NCBI GenBank assembly: GCA_016617855.1
Contig: JAECUM010009298.1
Coordinates: 21,453 to 85,452 of the forward strand
Source: Megalonaias nervosa
Lineage: Eukaryota > Mollusca > Bivalvia > Unionida > Unionidae
Length of the DNA stretch: 64,000 nt
Direction of reading: 5' to 3'
In this document: piece after piece, positions 1-11,106 of the stretch
Layout: every line of letters begins with the position of its first letter
Position numbering within the stretch: position 1 is the stretch's first letter
Made by a program: the position numbers and the translations under genes
The notes under the pieces: model-generated
Told to the model about the DNA's origin: nothing
Databases searched by the model: none
The model's input: only the letters and a program-made list of their open reading frames with translations

Positions 1-246
1 CTATCATTTTGTTACATTCACATATTTAGTACCGATCACGTGATTTTTCTTTTGGTTTCTGCATGCGACATGACGGGTCATCTAATCCCATTCACACTCA
101 CTCCCTGTTTAAGCACTCCCTGTTTAAGCTCCGCAGTGGAGAGGTAGATAGAAACTACTGATTGGTATTTCTAAGCCAATACACGACGACTACCCATCAA
201 GTCACTGTGATGTCTCAGTGATTTACATTCAAATACCATTTGAAGG

Positions 247-430
247 TGGGAGCTCCGGCGGCTCATGGTTACCGTGCCGGATTCACGACAGAAAAAGTGC
301 GGATTCGAATCCTATAATTGAACTAGCCTGGGTCAGCTACTGTTCGGTGTCCTTGGGCAAGGCACTGTACCCCAATTTCCTCGGCCCTAAATAACCTATT
401 TGTGTTGTTGTGCAGTTAATTCAGATACAT
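247..430 (+). mobile_element. tRNA-derived SINE copy 1
   Basis: A tRNA-like head ends in a good B box, GGATTCGAATCC at 301-312, preceded by a degenerate A-box region around 262-280. It is followed at about 330-400 by a conserved-looking domain containing GTCCTTGGGCAAGGCACT and then TTTCCTCGGC. The same downstream domain occurs in the SINEs at 56429 and 19225, although their tRNA heads differ, as in SINE superfamilies that share a 3' domain (MetaSINE-like). The 3' boundary is uncertain. Confidence 0.65.
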
Positions 431-969
431 TAGAAAAATTGTTTAAACGATGCAGCCCAAGAATTTTACATCGTACTCAGTGGAAAGTAGGACTGACATT
501 TCTAGCAAGTTTATCTTTTTCTTTACTCCAACAAATCAGAACTAACTGATGCAATGATTTGACTAGAGAACACCCCTTTCAGCTTTTCATGAACGACATA
601 CTGTAATGTGACGTGTTCATAATAAATCTATAAAACAAAGCTCCCATTTACAGGATTATTTACGATCTATATTATATACGCTCTTCTGCCCTTGAGTTAC
701 ATTACACAAAAAATTTCAAGAATTCTCTGTATGATTAGAATCTATCTGCAAACGAGTTCGACATTTTATCAATATAAAATGAAGAAAATTTACAAAAACA
801 TGAAATAGTCATAAATCTATATTATAAATATGTACAAGAAGTGCCCCACCCATTCTCCCCGTTCGACAGATGTCTCAGGCCCATTTTTAAATATGAGAAA
901 TCTTAAGATTCTTTTCTAACTAACACTCCTATTTACACATGAACCAATTATGCCAAACAAAATTTAATT
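431..969. other. AT-rich spacer without recognised gene
   Basis: No coding similarity, tRNA or repeat structure was recognised between the SINE and the Ty3/gypsy remnant. Confidence 0.5.
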
Positions 970-2180
970 TCACCATAAAAGGTTGTAGATCATTCTACAT
1001 TCCCGGGTCAAATTTCTGCTGTCGGCGTCGCACCCACTTGCCGCGACTATATTCGGTAACTTCTGGAATGGCGATCTCACTGTTACACTTGTCTGAATCA
1101 CTTTCATCACTTTGTCCATTGATAAGAATGTCCTTCTCCGTATGCTAACATTGCCTTTCAACCAGTTTGTACAAATGCCATTGTATGGTTTTAGTCTCAA
1201 ATAATGAACCAAAGAGGATTGCGCTAACGATTTCTGTATGCGGTATACCAAGTCTCTAAGCCCTTTTACAGTGAGATAGGATACATCCAGATTTGAATGT
1301 AATTTCAGGTTAGTACCAATTTTCCGTTCTGGGCCATGTAACCCCACAGCATACCGAGTCTGATACGTTTTAAAGTCTGTCCGGTAGACGTAGTACCATT
1401 TCTACTTCATGCTCGTAGTTTTAATATGTTCTCTGGCTAGCTCATGGGCATGACCCAGGGAGATCTTTAATTTTTACGCAAATTATGAACAATTCCTGGA
1501 CTCCAAAGACATTTCATTTAGAGTTTCATACAACAAATCTTACTTCTCGACCTAGCATCATTTCATTTGGTGAGAATTGTGTTGAGCCATGAACAGTACC
1601 ACGATATGCCATGAGTGCCAGAGGCAGAAGGTCATCCCAGTTTTGTAATCTCTGGATACTAGAGTAGCAAGAGTGTTCTGTATAGTCTGACAGAAACATT
1701 TAATCATTCAATATAATTGTGGTTGAATTTCTGTAATGTCAGGAAAAGCACTTTCCCGTCTCATCTTCCCAACTACGGTACAAAACACAATCCCGGAGTT
1801 CCAACCTATCCCATTGACTCCACGGTGTCTTAATTGCTGTATTATCCATTGAGATTTCATGACACTGTGCGCTCTTCAGACTTTATCGTGCAGCTACTAA
1901 TGCATGCGATACCCCTGTCCGCTTGCTGAGATTCCCTCTGTTCTCCTGCAGAAATTTCTTCAACCCACGATGACAATTCCTAGCGTCTTCTCACTTACTA
2001 CCTCTCAGAACCTCGAAGCGAGTATTTTGCACCTGATGCTGAAGTTTTGGAACATACTGCCAACTTTAATTTCAACATTTTCGGAACAAGAATAGTCCGC
2101 ACAACACCTACGTAATAGGCAGTTGGCGTTTCGTATCGCCGTAATAAACTATTTCAAAGTCATACGCCCCAAGAGTTTCT
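970..2180 (-). mobile_element. Ty3/gypsy LTR retrotransposon pol remnant (integrase part)
   Basis: Read on the minus strand, about 1830-1750 gives a stretch like the segment before the integrase zinc-binding region (WSQWDRLELRDCVLYRSWED). About 1660-1560 gives the end of the integrase core (MAYRGTVHGSTQFSPNEMML, then GREV). About 1340-1176 gives the C-terminal DNA-binding-like domain (DLVYRIQ ... VHYLRLKPY). Integrase inserts the element cDNA into chromosomes. Only about 95 bases separate the first and second blocks, so most of the DDE catalytic core is missing. In-frame stops and frame changes run throughout. No LTRs were found. This is a dead fragment. Confidence 0.75.
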
Positions 2181-2312
2181 AACTAACGTGTGAGTCGGCC
2201 TTCGATGTCCTTAAATGTAATGAACCTAGCTGAACATGATGCTTGACACATATATGCAGATACAGTTTCTCGCACGTTACAGGGTCATTATCCTTAGCTG
2301 GTCAAGTTATAA

Positions 2313-4011
2313 TTGACAGCACTAACTGTTCAAACCTGTGCTCAAGTGAAAACACAACTGTCCCTTATCACCAAGGCATCACACTCTTCAACTAATGTCA
2401 TCACATTCACCTATATTCCAATGTTACAGAGGAAACGTAATCCTTTGAGATATGGTTCTTGGGTTTTGAGAGTGTTCAAGCAACAGCTCTGTAGATACTT
2501 AGGTGTGAATGTGTCTAAGTACAGCAGAACTGATACCAAATTTAAAGAGGCTAAAGATAAACTTGTAAGTATGTCATTGGGTTTTAATGATAAAGGTGTA
2601 AATAAGAATGGATTTAATCCACTCACAGCTAAGCTTTGTATGAGATTATTGCAATACCCAAACGTTGTATGGTTGTGAACCTTAGTTTAACCATAGCCAT
2701 CAGAATATGCTTGGACTACAGTGAGGCCATCGATTTTGCGCTAAGCATGTACAAGGTATCTCTAGATATACAAGAAATGATGTTGCATTACACCTATTAG
2801 GTATTTTACCAATTCAAGCTGACATTGATACAAAAGACTGATTTTTAGCAACTTTGCAGGCTGCCCGCTGTTTTTTTTGCAAAACAATTATTTTTACTCC
2901 GTATTTGCAGCTCTCAGATTCCAAGATTGCATGTTAAACAAACTGGCTTTATTCCAGAAATGTACAAACTGCTGGATAAATTTAATCTAAAAGACGTCAA
3001 TGAGTAGTACCTTCTTCAAGGTCTGTTCCCACTTAATACATCTGAATGGAAAAATATTGTTAAATTCCAAGTCCGTTTGTTCTTTGAAAATGCTTTGAAA
3101 TCTAGACTTATGAAGATATTTCTCTTAGTCGATTTCAGAATTTGTTGCTTAATAGCAGTTTGATTTCCTATGCAATATGGGAAGTAGGAAAAAAATATCC
3201 GGGATCTCTTGAGTCATGTGCGCTTATAGCCAATATTGTGACAAAACTTTTCTCATCTCTGGAAGAATCTGCATGTACTCATTTTCAAGCAGTCTGCACC
3301 ACAGTAGTTGATCATTTTTTGTAGTTTTCTTGTAAAAGACCAAGACTAGTTTTGTTGTGATATTATTGATAAATTTAGGGTGCATGTGACATTCACTTTG
3401 ATTCAATGTCCTGTACTGAATACTCTCTTAGGAACAATGATCAACTGATGTATTCCCATCTTATACGTATTTTAACTGTTTTATCCATATGGAGAAAATA
3501 TACATCAAACGCTTCACCATATTTGATGCTGATAATGAACGTATTCCTAGTTAAATCTGTGTCACTAACTCTCGTTTATTAATACCATATACTCTGTATT
3601 GTTCATCATAGGTAGCATTTATATAATCTCAGTGGATAACCATTCCGGTACATTTATATGAAGGAAGCAATAACAGCATTTGATAATGAATTTTGTAAGA
3701 AGTATAGTGTGTTTACCTCTAAAGCTACTTTGCAACCGTGACAGTTGTGTTCACGTAAATAGTAATCCCACTTCTTTAATGTCTGGGGGACAAAGAAAGA
3801 TGTTGAAAATTAACATTGACCTGAAGTTATACACTGTTAATTTACTTTAGTTCTCACGATGAATGTTCACCATAAATGTATTTATTTATGTAAGATGTCA
3901 GTAAATGTATGATATTTCTCACCTCTAATTTCTGTACTTTCTATTTTTCTCTGTTTTACTGATTGTACTGTTCGTAATATACGGAGGAAATAAAGATATC
4001 AATCAATCAGT
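2313..4011 (+). mobile_element. 3' end of a non-LTR retrotransposon (LINE)
   Basis: The frame 2313-2678 contains YLGVNVSKYSRTDTKFKEAK and FNPLTAKL, the region just downstream of the reverse transcriptase core in CR1-type LINEs. After frame changes, 2740-3400 continues with a C-terminal domain: HLLGILPIQADIDTK, then FIPEMYKLLDKFNLKD, then a Cys/His cluster (CTHFQAVC ... DHFLCSC). The 3' UTR follows and ends with AATAAA and a short TCAA-type tail (about 3990-4010), where LINE copies normally stop. The copy is 5'-truncated and has stops and frameshifts. Clade assignment (CR1-like) is tentative. Confidence 0.65.
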
Positions 4012-4436
4012 TCAACAACCCATGGCATCTGTTGTGACTGGACAACTCTTACCACTCATTAGTTCCATCAGAGTTATCTCTCCTAAATGCAACTGAATAT
4101 TCGGTTCTGTCCCGGTCAAACTGATAATCTAGCTTGCTAAAGTTGGATATAATGTATATTTTATTCTCCAAACGTTAGCATTAAGGTCTATGGAAAAACA
4201 ATTGGTACCTCGATACCATCTGTACTGTTTGTTATCTTTTTTTTAAAATAGATTCTAGCGAGCACGGTTCATAGTCAGAACCATTCAATTTGTCAATCAC
4301 TGTAAACATTTCAAGTAAATAAGTGTTTAAATGATCAGAATATTTCGATACTGCATTTTCTCACATTCTTTGTCATAAAATGATAAAGTCATTGCTGGAC
4401 ATTGTGGATATCAAGTTCATCGTTTGCTCGATGGAC
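4012..4436. other. spacer without recognised feature
   Basis: Sequence between the LINE tail and the DIRS-type terminus. I see no coding or repeat structure. Confidence 0.4.
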
Positions 4437-4500
4437 TATTTCTTCATTAAATACGTTACCTAATCATAATATCTTACTAGAACTACTACTACCTCGCACA
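4437..4500 (+). repeat. DIRS-type terminal repeat (left end)
   Basis: TATTTCTTCATTAAATACGT followed by TACC and AATCATAATATCTTACTAG, then a run of ACT triplets. Related sequence occurs at 43744, 45403, 49640 and 49913, and in inverted orientation at 50150-50252. Here it lies about 0.9 kb upstream of the gag-like region of the DIRS-like element, so it is taken as that element's left terminus. Confidence 0.55.
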
Positions 4501-4999
4501 TCCAGACCTCTCAGATAATACTTTTAGATGAAAGGAGCTAAAAGTTGTCTGCCAACTTAGTGGCTGTTGAGCAGAGTGATCTTCTCTTGGTACCAGGATT
4601 AGCGGTAAAACCCGTGATCATCCCAGTTACTACTTCGGCTCACAAAAGTCATAATCTAAGTTATACCAATACAAGTTGGACGAATTTCTCACTTCTAAGG
4701 AAAGTATACTCCATCTATAATTCCAACATTTTCCAATCCTATGCGGACAAAGTTCTGCCTCTGCAATTTTCTAACGCTTTGTCGTCGTCAGACATTTAGG
4801 TACTTGCAAGGGTAGCCAAACGGCTTCACATTAAGTTCAGGCTATAATTATTTTATGTACATACAAGTCTCTAGTGCTTATAGAAAACTCTTAAAATATA
4901 TGTGTAGTTCCATTACGAATGGGTACATAAAGTGAGATTCTATACTAATGCATTCTTAGCGCCAAGCTTCAATAATTTTACTTTTACAGGCAGTCCGTG

Positions 5000-5332
5000 A
5001 GCCTTCCTACAGGTAGTATTGTAAACATATTATACCTGGACTCTTCACTGCTTGTATAATTCCATCATTACTGGTACATACAGGTGAATTTTCTTTATCT
5101 AGGCATCCTTAGTATCCGGGCACCACGTTACAGTGATTTTACCTGCACATGCCGTCCTTGACATTTCCTACAGGCAGCATTGGAATTAAAATCCTCTTTT
5201 ATCGCTATTTTCCTGGTAATCATCATTTAGTATAGCTCTACCATCACTCGGTATCCAAACAAAACAGGTGCAGACCAACAGCTGTATAATTTCGCCTTCC
5301 TACAGGTAGTAATGTCATTATATTATACCTGT
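5000..5332 (+). repeat. imperfect direct repeats in DIRS 5' leader
   Basis: CCTTCCTACAGGTAGTA occurs at about 5002 and again at about 5294, each followed by a stretch ending ATTATACCTG. A weaker third copy (TTCCTACAGGCAGCATTG) lies near 5167. They sit between the terminal repeat and the gag-like region and may be leader repeats of the element. Confidence 0.5.
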
Positions 5333-5399
5333 ATGCTTTATTGTTTTATTAGAATGTATGTTATTGATTCCTGGGTCAAACTTTTAAGATGCAGCTCTG

Positions 5400-6480
5400 C
5401 ACCGACACTGCATTCAAAAGCCAGGTCCAGGACTACACAGTTCTATCTTTGCTATACACCATTATTTAATTTGGAAACCCCAGCAGTCGACCATAATATC
5501 GCAGCTTTGGGGATGACAAAACCACGCTCCATACGTATGGTTCGGATTGCCTTCAATGACACTCATCAGCTAGTGTGCAACTTGTTGCCATGGGTTCTAT
5601 GTTGGACACTGTCTCTACGGCTATATTTGATTAGGCGGAGCACAGCTTCTCCCATCACACTCCGAATACCTCAGGGCATGCATGGGAGTCCGTCTCAAGA
5701 ATGGCTCGAGTACTGAACAGAGCCGCTCAAAACACTTTGGTCAATGCCTTAACCGCAGCTACAAATTTATATTTGGCGGAACACGACTCAGTGCTCCTTA
5801 CCTCCACTTTCCTGAAGGATCACCATTAGGCCAAGCTACGAGCACAGCCTTTATCCTCTAATCTTCTGTTTAACGGCCAGATTGAAGTCCGCAAATAAGC
5901 CACCAAGAAGCCCAATTCCTTTCCCCCGATACAGGGATATTACAGGAAATCAACAAAGGGATACAAGAACCATACAGATCACACACACCTTTGAAAAACC
6001 GTCATATCGAAGCCACATCCAGCGAGAGCCACAGTTCTCGCAAACCAAAGTGGATAAAACAGAGGGGATCCTATCATTCGCTCCAACGTTTCTCCTCCAG
6101 ACAGCCTTCTCCTCTCAAAAAATATGTCATCTCCACTCCACCCTTTCCACACATCCCAGCAGGAGGAAGGCTCCAATTCTTTGCTGCCGAATGGGATAAG
6201 ATTTGCCACGACGATTCTTGGACTCGACAAGTGGTTTCCGAGGGACTTTGGATCACTTCAACATTCCTCCTCCTCTGTCCAGAGTCCAATCAGTTACAAA
6301 CGTCCCAGCGATCCCATTCAAAGCCACCACCTTGAAGAAAAAAATAAACGACATTATGCAGAAAAGGGCGGTAGAACTCGTTCGAAACATATTCTACGGG
6401 AACTTATTCCAGATTTTTCTTGGTCCCATCGGCAAACGGCTCTCTCAGTCCGGTCATCGGCCTAAGCGCCCACGATCATT
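5400..6480 (+). pseudogene. DIRS gag-like remnant
   Basis: About 5530-5815 encodes a helical, Ala/Leu/Asn-rich stretch, including RVLNRAAQNTLVNALTAATN, with an upstream motif around IRMVRIAFNDTH. At about 6160-6270 the sequence GGRLQFFAAEW followed by a WTRQVVSEGLW-type stretch and PPPLSR matches the region that joins gag to RT in DIRS elements. It is spread over at least three frames and has several stops. Gag would form the cytoplasmic particle. Assignment rests on position and overall resemblance, because gag is poorly conserved. Confidence 0.55.
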
Positions 6481-7590
6481 TCATTTATGGGCCTTGATTC
6501 TCGATGGAACACTACGGCGAATTTTGAATGCCGTCCAAAAAGGAGACTTCTCAATCAGTGTGGACTTAAAAGACACATATCTTCGAGAAAGTCCCTGTGA
6601 TTCGCCTACAACGACATTGTATACTTTTTCAAGCGCTCCCATTTGGACCCAACATTAAACCTTGGGTCTTCACTCGTTTGATGAACTGAGTGATGGCGCA
6701 TGTCCGGACCATTTCTACGGTGGCAACATCAAGTTACCTGGATGATATCATGCAAAAATGTCAGAGGAGTTGTATCTTAGAACACGTGATAACCCTTGTT
6801 ACACTGCTTACCAATCTGGGCTTTCTTGTCAGCAAGGAAAAATCCGACCTAGTACCATCTCAACAATTTGTTCACCTAGGTAGGAAGTTCAATACACAGG
6901 CAAACGTAGTTCATCGAAGACCCTCAGCAACGGGCTTTGAGAATCTGAACCATGGTGGACTCTCTACTTTCGAGGAAAACTCAATTCCCACAGGAATTCT
7001 TTCGCCTACCATGCTTGCTCAACTCAGCAGAGAACCTCATCATTCTAGGTCGCCTTTATATGCACCCATGGCAAATGTTTCTTCTGTCCCAATGGAGGCT
7101 AATAGTTTGACAACTGGGCCAACCCCTCCTTACCTCCACATGACTGAAGCATGATCTGCGAAACTGGGACAACCTAACTTGGCTTACGGTGGGTATACCT
7201 CTATTAGTACAATCGCCAGATGTTACACTCTGTACTGATACAAGTACGGAGGACTAGGGAGCCCATCTACTACCATCCTTTCGAGAAGCCAGCGGTACAT
7301 GGTCTCCGCAGGAACAACATCTGCATATCAATATTCTGGAGATGAAGGACATTGTGAAAGTCTTTTACTGGCTGCACGAATATTTAAATGGAAAGGGGTC
7401 ATCATTCTGCTTGATAAACCCTAGAGTGGTGACTTATCACGAAGGACAAGGAGGAACCAAGTCTCCAGACCTTTGCGTCCTTGTGTGGGACTTTCTAAAA
7501 TGGGGTTGTCAACAACAAATACACGTAGAAGTTCGTAATATCAAGGGACACCTAAATGCACTAGCCGATTCTTTGTCTCAGAACTATTAA
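6203..7590 (+). pseudogene. DIRS reverse transcriptase and RNase H remnant
   Basis: In shifting frames: ILNAVQKGDFSISVDLKDTY (RT motif A, first catalytic Asp) near 6525-6585; LPFGPNIKPWVFTRLMN near 6640-6690; SYLDDIMQK (catalytic YxDD) near 6735-6760; then LGFLVSKEKSDLVPSQQFVH and LG. RNase H follows: a TLCTDTST catalytic-Asp stretch at about 7220-7250 with a stop just after, WSPQEQHLHINILEMK near 7300-7345, and HVEVRNIKGHLNALADSLSQ ending at 7590. RT would copy element RNA and RNase H would degrade the template. A stop after the first RNase H Asp and several frameshifts make the copy non-functional. Confidence 0.8.
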
Positions 7591-7593
7591 CTA

Positions 7594-8010
7594 ATACAGA
7601 TTTAATGGTCTCTCCATCCCTCGGTTTTCACTCAGATATGCATCTGATGGGACCAAACGTTGGTGGACCTGTTTGCGACAATGTGTAATATCAAACTCCC
7701 AACCTTTGTTTCTCCAGTTCCTGACCCAAAAGCCTGGGCGGTAGATGGTCTATCTATAGATAGGAACAGCCTGGACACATACGCCTATCCTCCAACACCT
7801 CTGATTCCAAAAATGATACAGAAAGGAAGGGAATCAGAGTGTCACCTCATCCTCACTGCACCACTCAAACAGGAGAAGTCGTGGATCAACGACAACATCA
7901 GTCTTGCAACGGCAACACCTCAAAATATTCGGATTTTCCCTCATCTACTCAAACAACCACAATGGCAGTTGTTTCATTCCTACCCATAGTTAATGAACCT
8001 ACACATCCGG
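7594..8010 (+). pseudogene. DIRS downstream domain (methyltransferase-like) remnant
   Basis: The open stretch beginning near 7654 reads VDLFATMCNIKLPTFVSPVP then DPKAWAVDGLSIDR and YAYPPTPLIPKMIQKGRES, and ends near LLKQPQWQLFHSYP at 7989. This block normally lies between RNase H and the tyrosine recombinase in animal DIRS elements. Its function is uncertain; it is sometimes annotated as a DNA-methyltransferase-like domain. It is the best preserved part of this copy. A second fragment of the same block lies on the minus strand at 44640-44820. Confidence 0.7.
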
Positions 8011-8079
8011 ATCATATGAAACAGGCACTCAGGGATAAACAATTCTCACAACCAAGTGTTGAGGGAATTGCATGAAGGC

Positions 8080-8470
8080 CTTTAAATCTGAAAAGCATAA
8101 GAATGCAAATGGCACATTTTCACACATTGGTGTGCCAACGAACACATCTTACCTTTCCGGGCGTCTATCCTCTTCTGGCTATTCAAAGACAGAAAGTTAG
8201 CACTGAGTACAATAATAGGTTACTGCTCTAAGATCTTGATACCTTTCGTCATCATGAAAGAGAGGATATCAGACAAAACAAGGACTTTCTCTCCAACTTT
8301 GTGTATACACGGCCGAAAACGTTAGCCCTGTGCCCAAAGTGGAACCTTTCTTGGGTACTAACCTGGCCGAACAAGACACCTTTCAAATCAATTCCAAGGT
8401 CATCTCTGGATCACTTTTTATACAAGACTTGCTTCTTCATGGCATTTAGCGACTGTGGGCAGAATTAGCT
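8080..8470 (+). pseudogene. DIRS tyrosine recombinase N-terminal remnant
   Basis: The sequence includes LSTIIGYCSKI near 8200 and, after frame changes, CPKWNLSWVLTWPNKTPFKS near 8333-8390 followed by SLDHFLYKTCFFMAFS near 8405-8450. The PKWNLSWVL and FKT-type FLLA positions are typical of the core-binding region of DIRS recombinases. The catalytic H-x-x-R and Tyr boxes are not found downstream, so the enzyme is truncated. Confidence 0.6.
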
Positions 8471-9835
8471 AAATACATGCTCTATCAGCAGACCCAATCT
8501 CTCTCACATGAATATGCATTTAATAAATTCATTAACAAGATCCCTATTAAACAGTTCATTATGGTTTCATCAGTCATATGTCATTCTGCATTGAAACGTA
8601 TCTATGACAGCAAGCGTGTTGACCAGCTTTTGCATCTAAAGACTATCTGCTTGTATTCTAAATATATTACAATTCAATAATTAAGAATTTGTTTATTACC
8701 CTTAAATATTTGATGATAGAGAAATTGCCCATTGTTCCAATAATGTAAAAAGTTTAACCAAAAGAAAATATTAAAACCTCCAAATTAGATGCTTTGCTCA
8801 ATATATACAATTAATTAAGTTCATGCAGTCATTATATTAGGTTGTTTTTGTTTGGAAAAAAAAAACAAAATACAACCTTTAATTTGTGAGGGCAGCAACA
8901 GTGATAACTCGGTGACCCACTGTGCTCTGTCTATTCCCCCCTCCTGCCTCTCTCAATGAAATTCTTTAGCAACACTTGCTAGGGTCATAAACAGTAAATA
9001 AAGCCCACTTTATTCACATCATGTACATGTCATGGTGATCGTCAGGTGTGAATCCATGAGAAAACATAGTGTCCAGAGCTATTCTTTGTAAGATGCTGCG
9101 GTAACTTTATCAGGAAGCAAATCAGACTTCAAGGTAGATTTAAGAAACAAATGAAAAGACAAACTCATCTGTGTTGTCCAGGAAACTGGTGTTTCACCAA
9201 GTCAAACTTACATAAACTGCCTGCAGAAAGTTACCCAAGAGAATAAAGCATACCTTAGATGCAAACGGATGTATCAACTGCTGCTGAATGCAAAAGGTAT
9301 TAAGCAATTATTATTGTAACTTATTCTCTCAGTGCATGTTACAGCAGTGTACACTGTTTAATAACATGAATACAACTAAGTATTTATCAATAGGAGACTT
9401 GGTTTGCAAATAAAATGTATACAACAACTCACTCAATCATGAGTAACATATGCGCATTGTGAGTTTTTCATGCTATCTGCACTGTCTTAATTAATTCGAG
9501 TGGTCTGTACATCAGACATCCTACCTGTATTGATGAAAATAAAAAACCACTGTTGTCTAAAATGGATAAACAACTCAAGCCAGCTGAATCATTTGGAAGA
9601 ACCCAACATAGCTGGTGTGTAACCTATTAAAAGTTACTTGACCTGCAGTAGTGGATTGACAACTCAAACTAATGGTAGAGCTTTTTTTGTGGAATGACAA
9701 GAAAAGCACCATTGTTGGGAAAGGTCATTTATTATAATACCTAAAGAGCAATAAATAGCATTTTGCACAAATTTTAAACTTCATGTGAAGCAATTATCCC
9801 CAAAATAAATCAATGTGTAAGACAATAATCATTAC
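8471..9835. other. spacer without recognised gene
   Basis: AT-rich sequence with short A runs (about 8858-8870). I see no domain, tRNA or tandem array. Confidence 0.45.
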
Positions 9836-9947
9836 CTCCTCTTTTTTATCATGACACACAGATGGGGCAGAAAATCATGCCACAAACTTGACAAAATTAA
9901 TTGCAAGACCATGGAGATGAAGCCCATAATGTGCCCAAGCAGCAGAA
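9836..9947 (-). CDS. weak candidate transmembrane exon of the cadherin gene
   Basis: On the minus strand, a pyrimidine-rich stretch ending CATTAG precedes an open segment closed by GAG|GTAATG. It begins in the phase needed to follow exon 18823-18934 (one base left over). It encodes a hydrophobic segment, LLLGHIMGFISMVLQLILSS, followed by basic CVMIKKRR, as expected for a membrane anchor with a positive cytoplasmic side. Against it: it is 8.9 kb from the last sure exon, is not recognisably cadherin, and no following exon was found. Chance splice-like signals are common in such sequence. Confidence 0.15.
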
Positions 9948-10122
9948 CTAATGTATGAAATGTCCAGAAAAGCAAATCATATTTATAAACTAACCTTCTG
10001 ACAGCATGTACCACAAGAATGAAACAAGTTATACATATAGCATAATACATTAAATAACTGGGCAAAATATTTTCATTGATATACATGCATTGCAAATAGC
10101 ACCTGGCTATAATTGTGTAACA

Positions 10123-10302
10123 CAGTGGTTCTTAACCACTGAGTCACCATGCTGTTTTGAGTGGTTAGCCTAAATCAACCTTAATAGTTTTAAATTTCCT
10201 ACCCATGTGGTTTTAGCATTTGCAGGTTGCAAGGTGATGGGTAGTGAAGCTAACACAACAAACCTAATCAGGGTTGCTGCCCAGAAAGGTCAAGAACCAC
10301 TG
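10123..10302. mobile_element. hAT-like MITE candidate
   Basis: A 180-bp segment starts with CAGTGGTTCTTAACC and ends with GGTCAAGAACCACTG, which are inverted repeats with one mismatch. CAGTGGTTCT-type ends are typical of non-autonomous hAT elements. A clean 8-bp target duplication is not visible (only a weak TGTGTAAC / TGAGTAAA match). The left end is itself a small palindrome. Confidence 0.45.
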
Positions 10303-10410
10303 AGCTGAGTAAACTGAATTGCACAGAGTAATGCACAAATGTGTCCATGCCATGAATCTATCAGGTAATGCAGTTGGTATTGTCACAGAAGTGTAGATGT
10401 TGAAATTCAT

Positions 10411-10869
10411 TCAGATGAGGAGCAGAGCTGTGCATACAGAACTTGTCTTTCCAAAGAACTTGCAGCTGAAATGGATTGAAGATGGGCTTCCAAACCAGAG
10501 ATCCCACTCAGAGCTTCCAGGACTGTATGGAAAATGAGTGCCAGTCCAAAGGAGTTGTATCCTCCATAAAAAACCAACCAGCCTAAGACTGTCCAGGGAT
10601 GTTGTATATTCAGTACCAGTTGCCTCAGGAATTCTGGTAGGGGTGTAATGTAAATGCTGCAAGTATATAAACTGGTGTAAGGATGCAGTAAAAAAACAAT
10701 TTATAAATGTACACCTTTTACTCATACATACAAAAAGTCAACATGTAGGAGGAAAAATGGTTGACTGCTTAAGACAGTTCAAGTTCGCTGATGGACCAGG
10801 CTTTGTGAGCAAAGCAAACAAGGCATCTGCAAACATACTACTAGACTGGCCGCCTAAGACACTAAATCC
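10411..10869 (-). other. unassigned segment downstream of recombinase remnant
   Basis: The minus strand has an open frame of about 100 codons (10725-10411) and GC content above its surroundings, directly downstream of the tyrosine recombinase boxes. It may be the 3' part of that element. No domain was recognised. Confidence 0.3.
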
Positions 10870-11106
10870 CATGTGAAAAGTACAATGTTGGAAATGTAGG
10901 TACATGAATGTAATGGGTATATGCACGAGACCTCCATCTACCCAGAGCCTTAATCTGCAGTTCTGAAAACCCAGAGACCCGAGAAGAGTATCTGCGGCTG
11001 CCCAAACCTGAAGTTGTGTGAAGTGCAAGTTTGAGAATCTAATCCAATGAATTTCACAGCACTTTGGACTGATGTAGTTCCCCCAAGATAGGTTGCACTC
11101 CATCAA
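10870..11106 (-). pseudogene. tyrosine recombinase C-terminal boxes (DIRS-type)
   Basis: On the minus strand three frames each carry part of the catalytic region, in order: SHNFRFG (H-x-x-R box) near 11020, AAADTLLGSLGF near 11000-10970, then FSELQIKALGRWRSRAYTHY (GRW and the Tyr nucleophile region) at about 10975-10915. Together they match the second half of a tyrosine recombinase. Two frameshifts separate the blocks, so it is dead. With the RT remnant at 14493-14816 on the same strand it probably marks one minus-strand DIRS-like element. Confidence 0.7.

Larger units (their letters stand above)
4437..8470 (+). mobile_element. degraded DIRS-like tyrosine-recombinase retrotransposon
   Basis: Left terminal sequence at 4437, then gag-like sequence (5400-6480), reverse transcriptase and RNase H (6203-7590), a downstream domain of the type often called methyltransferase-like (7594-8010) and the start of a tyrosine recombinase (8080-8470). 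This order is characteristic of DIRS elements, which integrate with a tyrosine recombinase instead of a DDE integrase. Each module is split over several frames by indels and stops. The recombinase stops before its catalytic boxes and no inverted right terminus was seen, so the copy is 3'-truncated and inactive. Confidence 0.8.

Noticed and set aside
9832..10095. 87-codon hydrophobic minus-strand frame as a complete small membrane protein
   Set aside because: No recognisable family or start context; only a sub-segment is kept as a weak cadherin anchor candidate.
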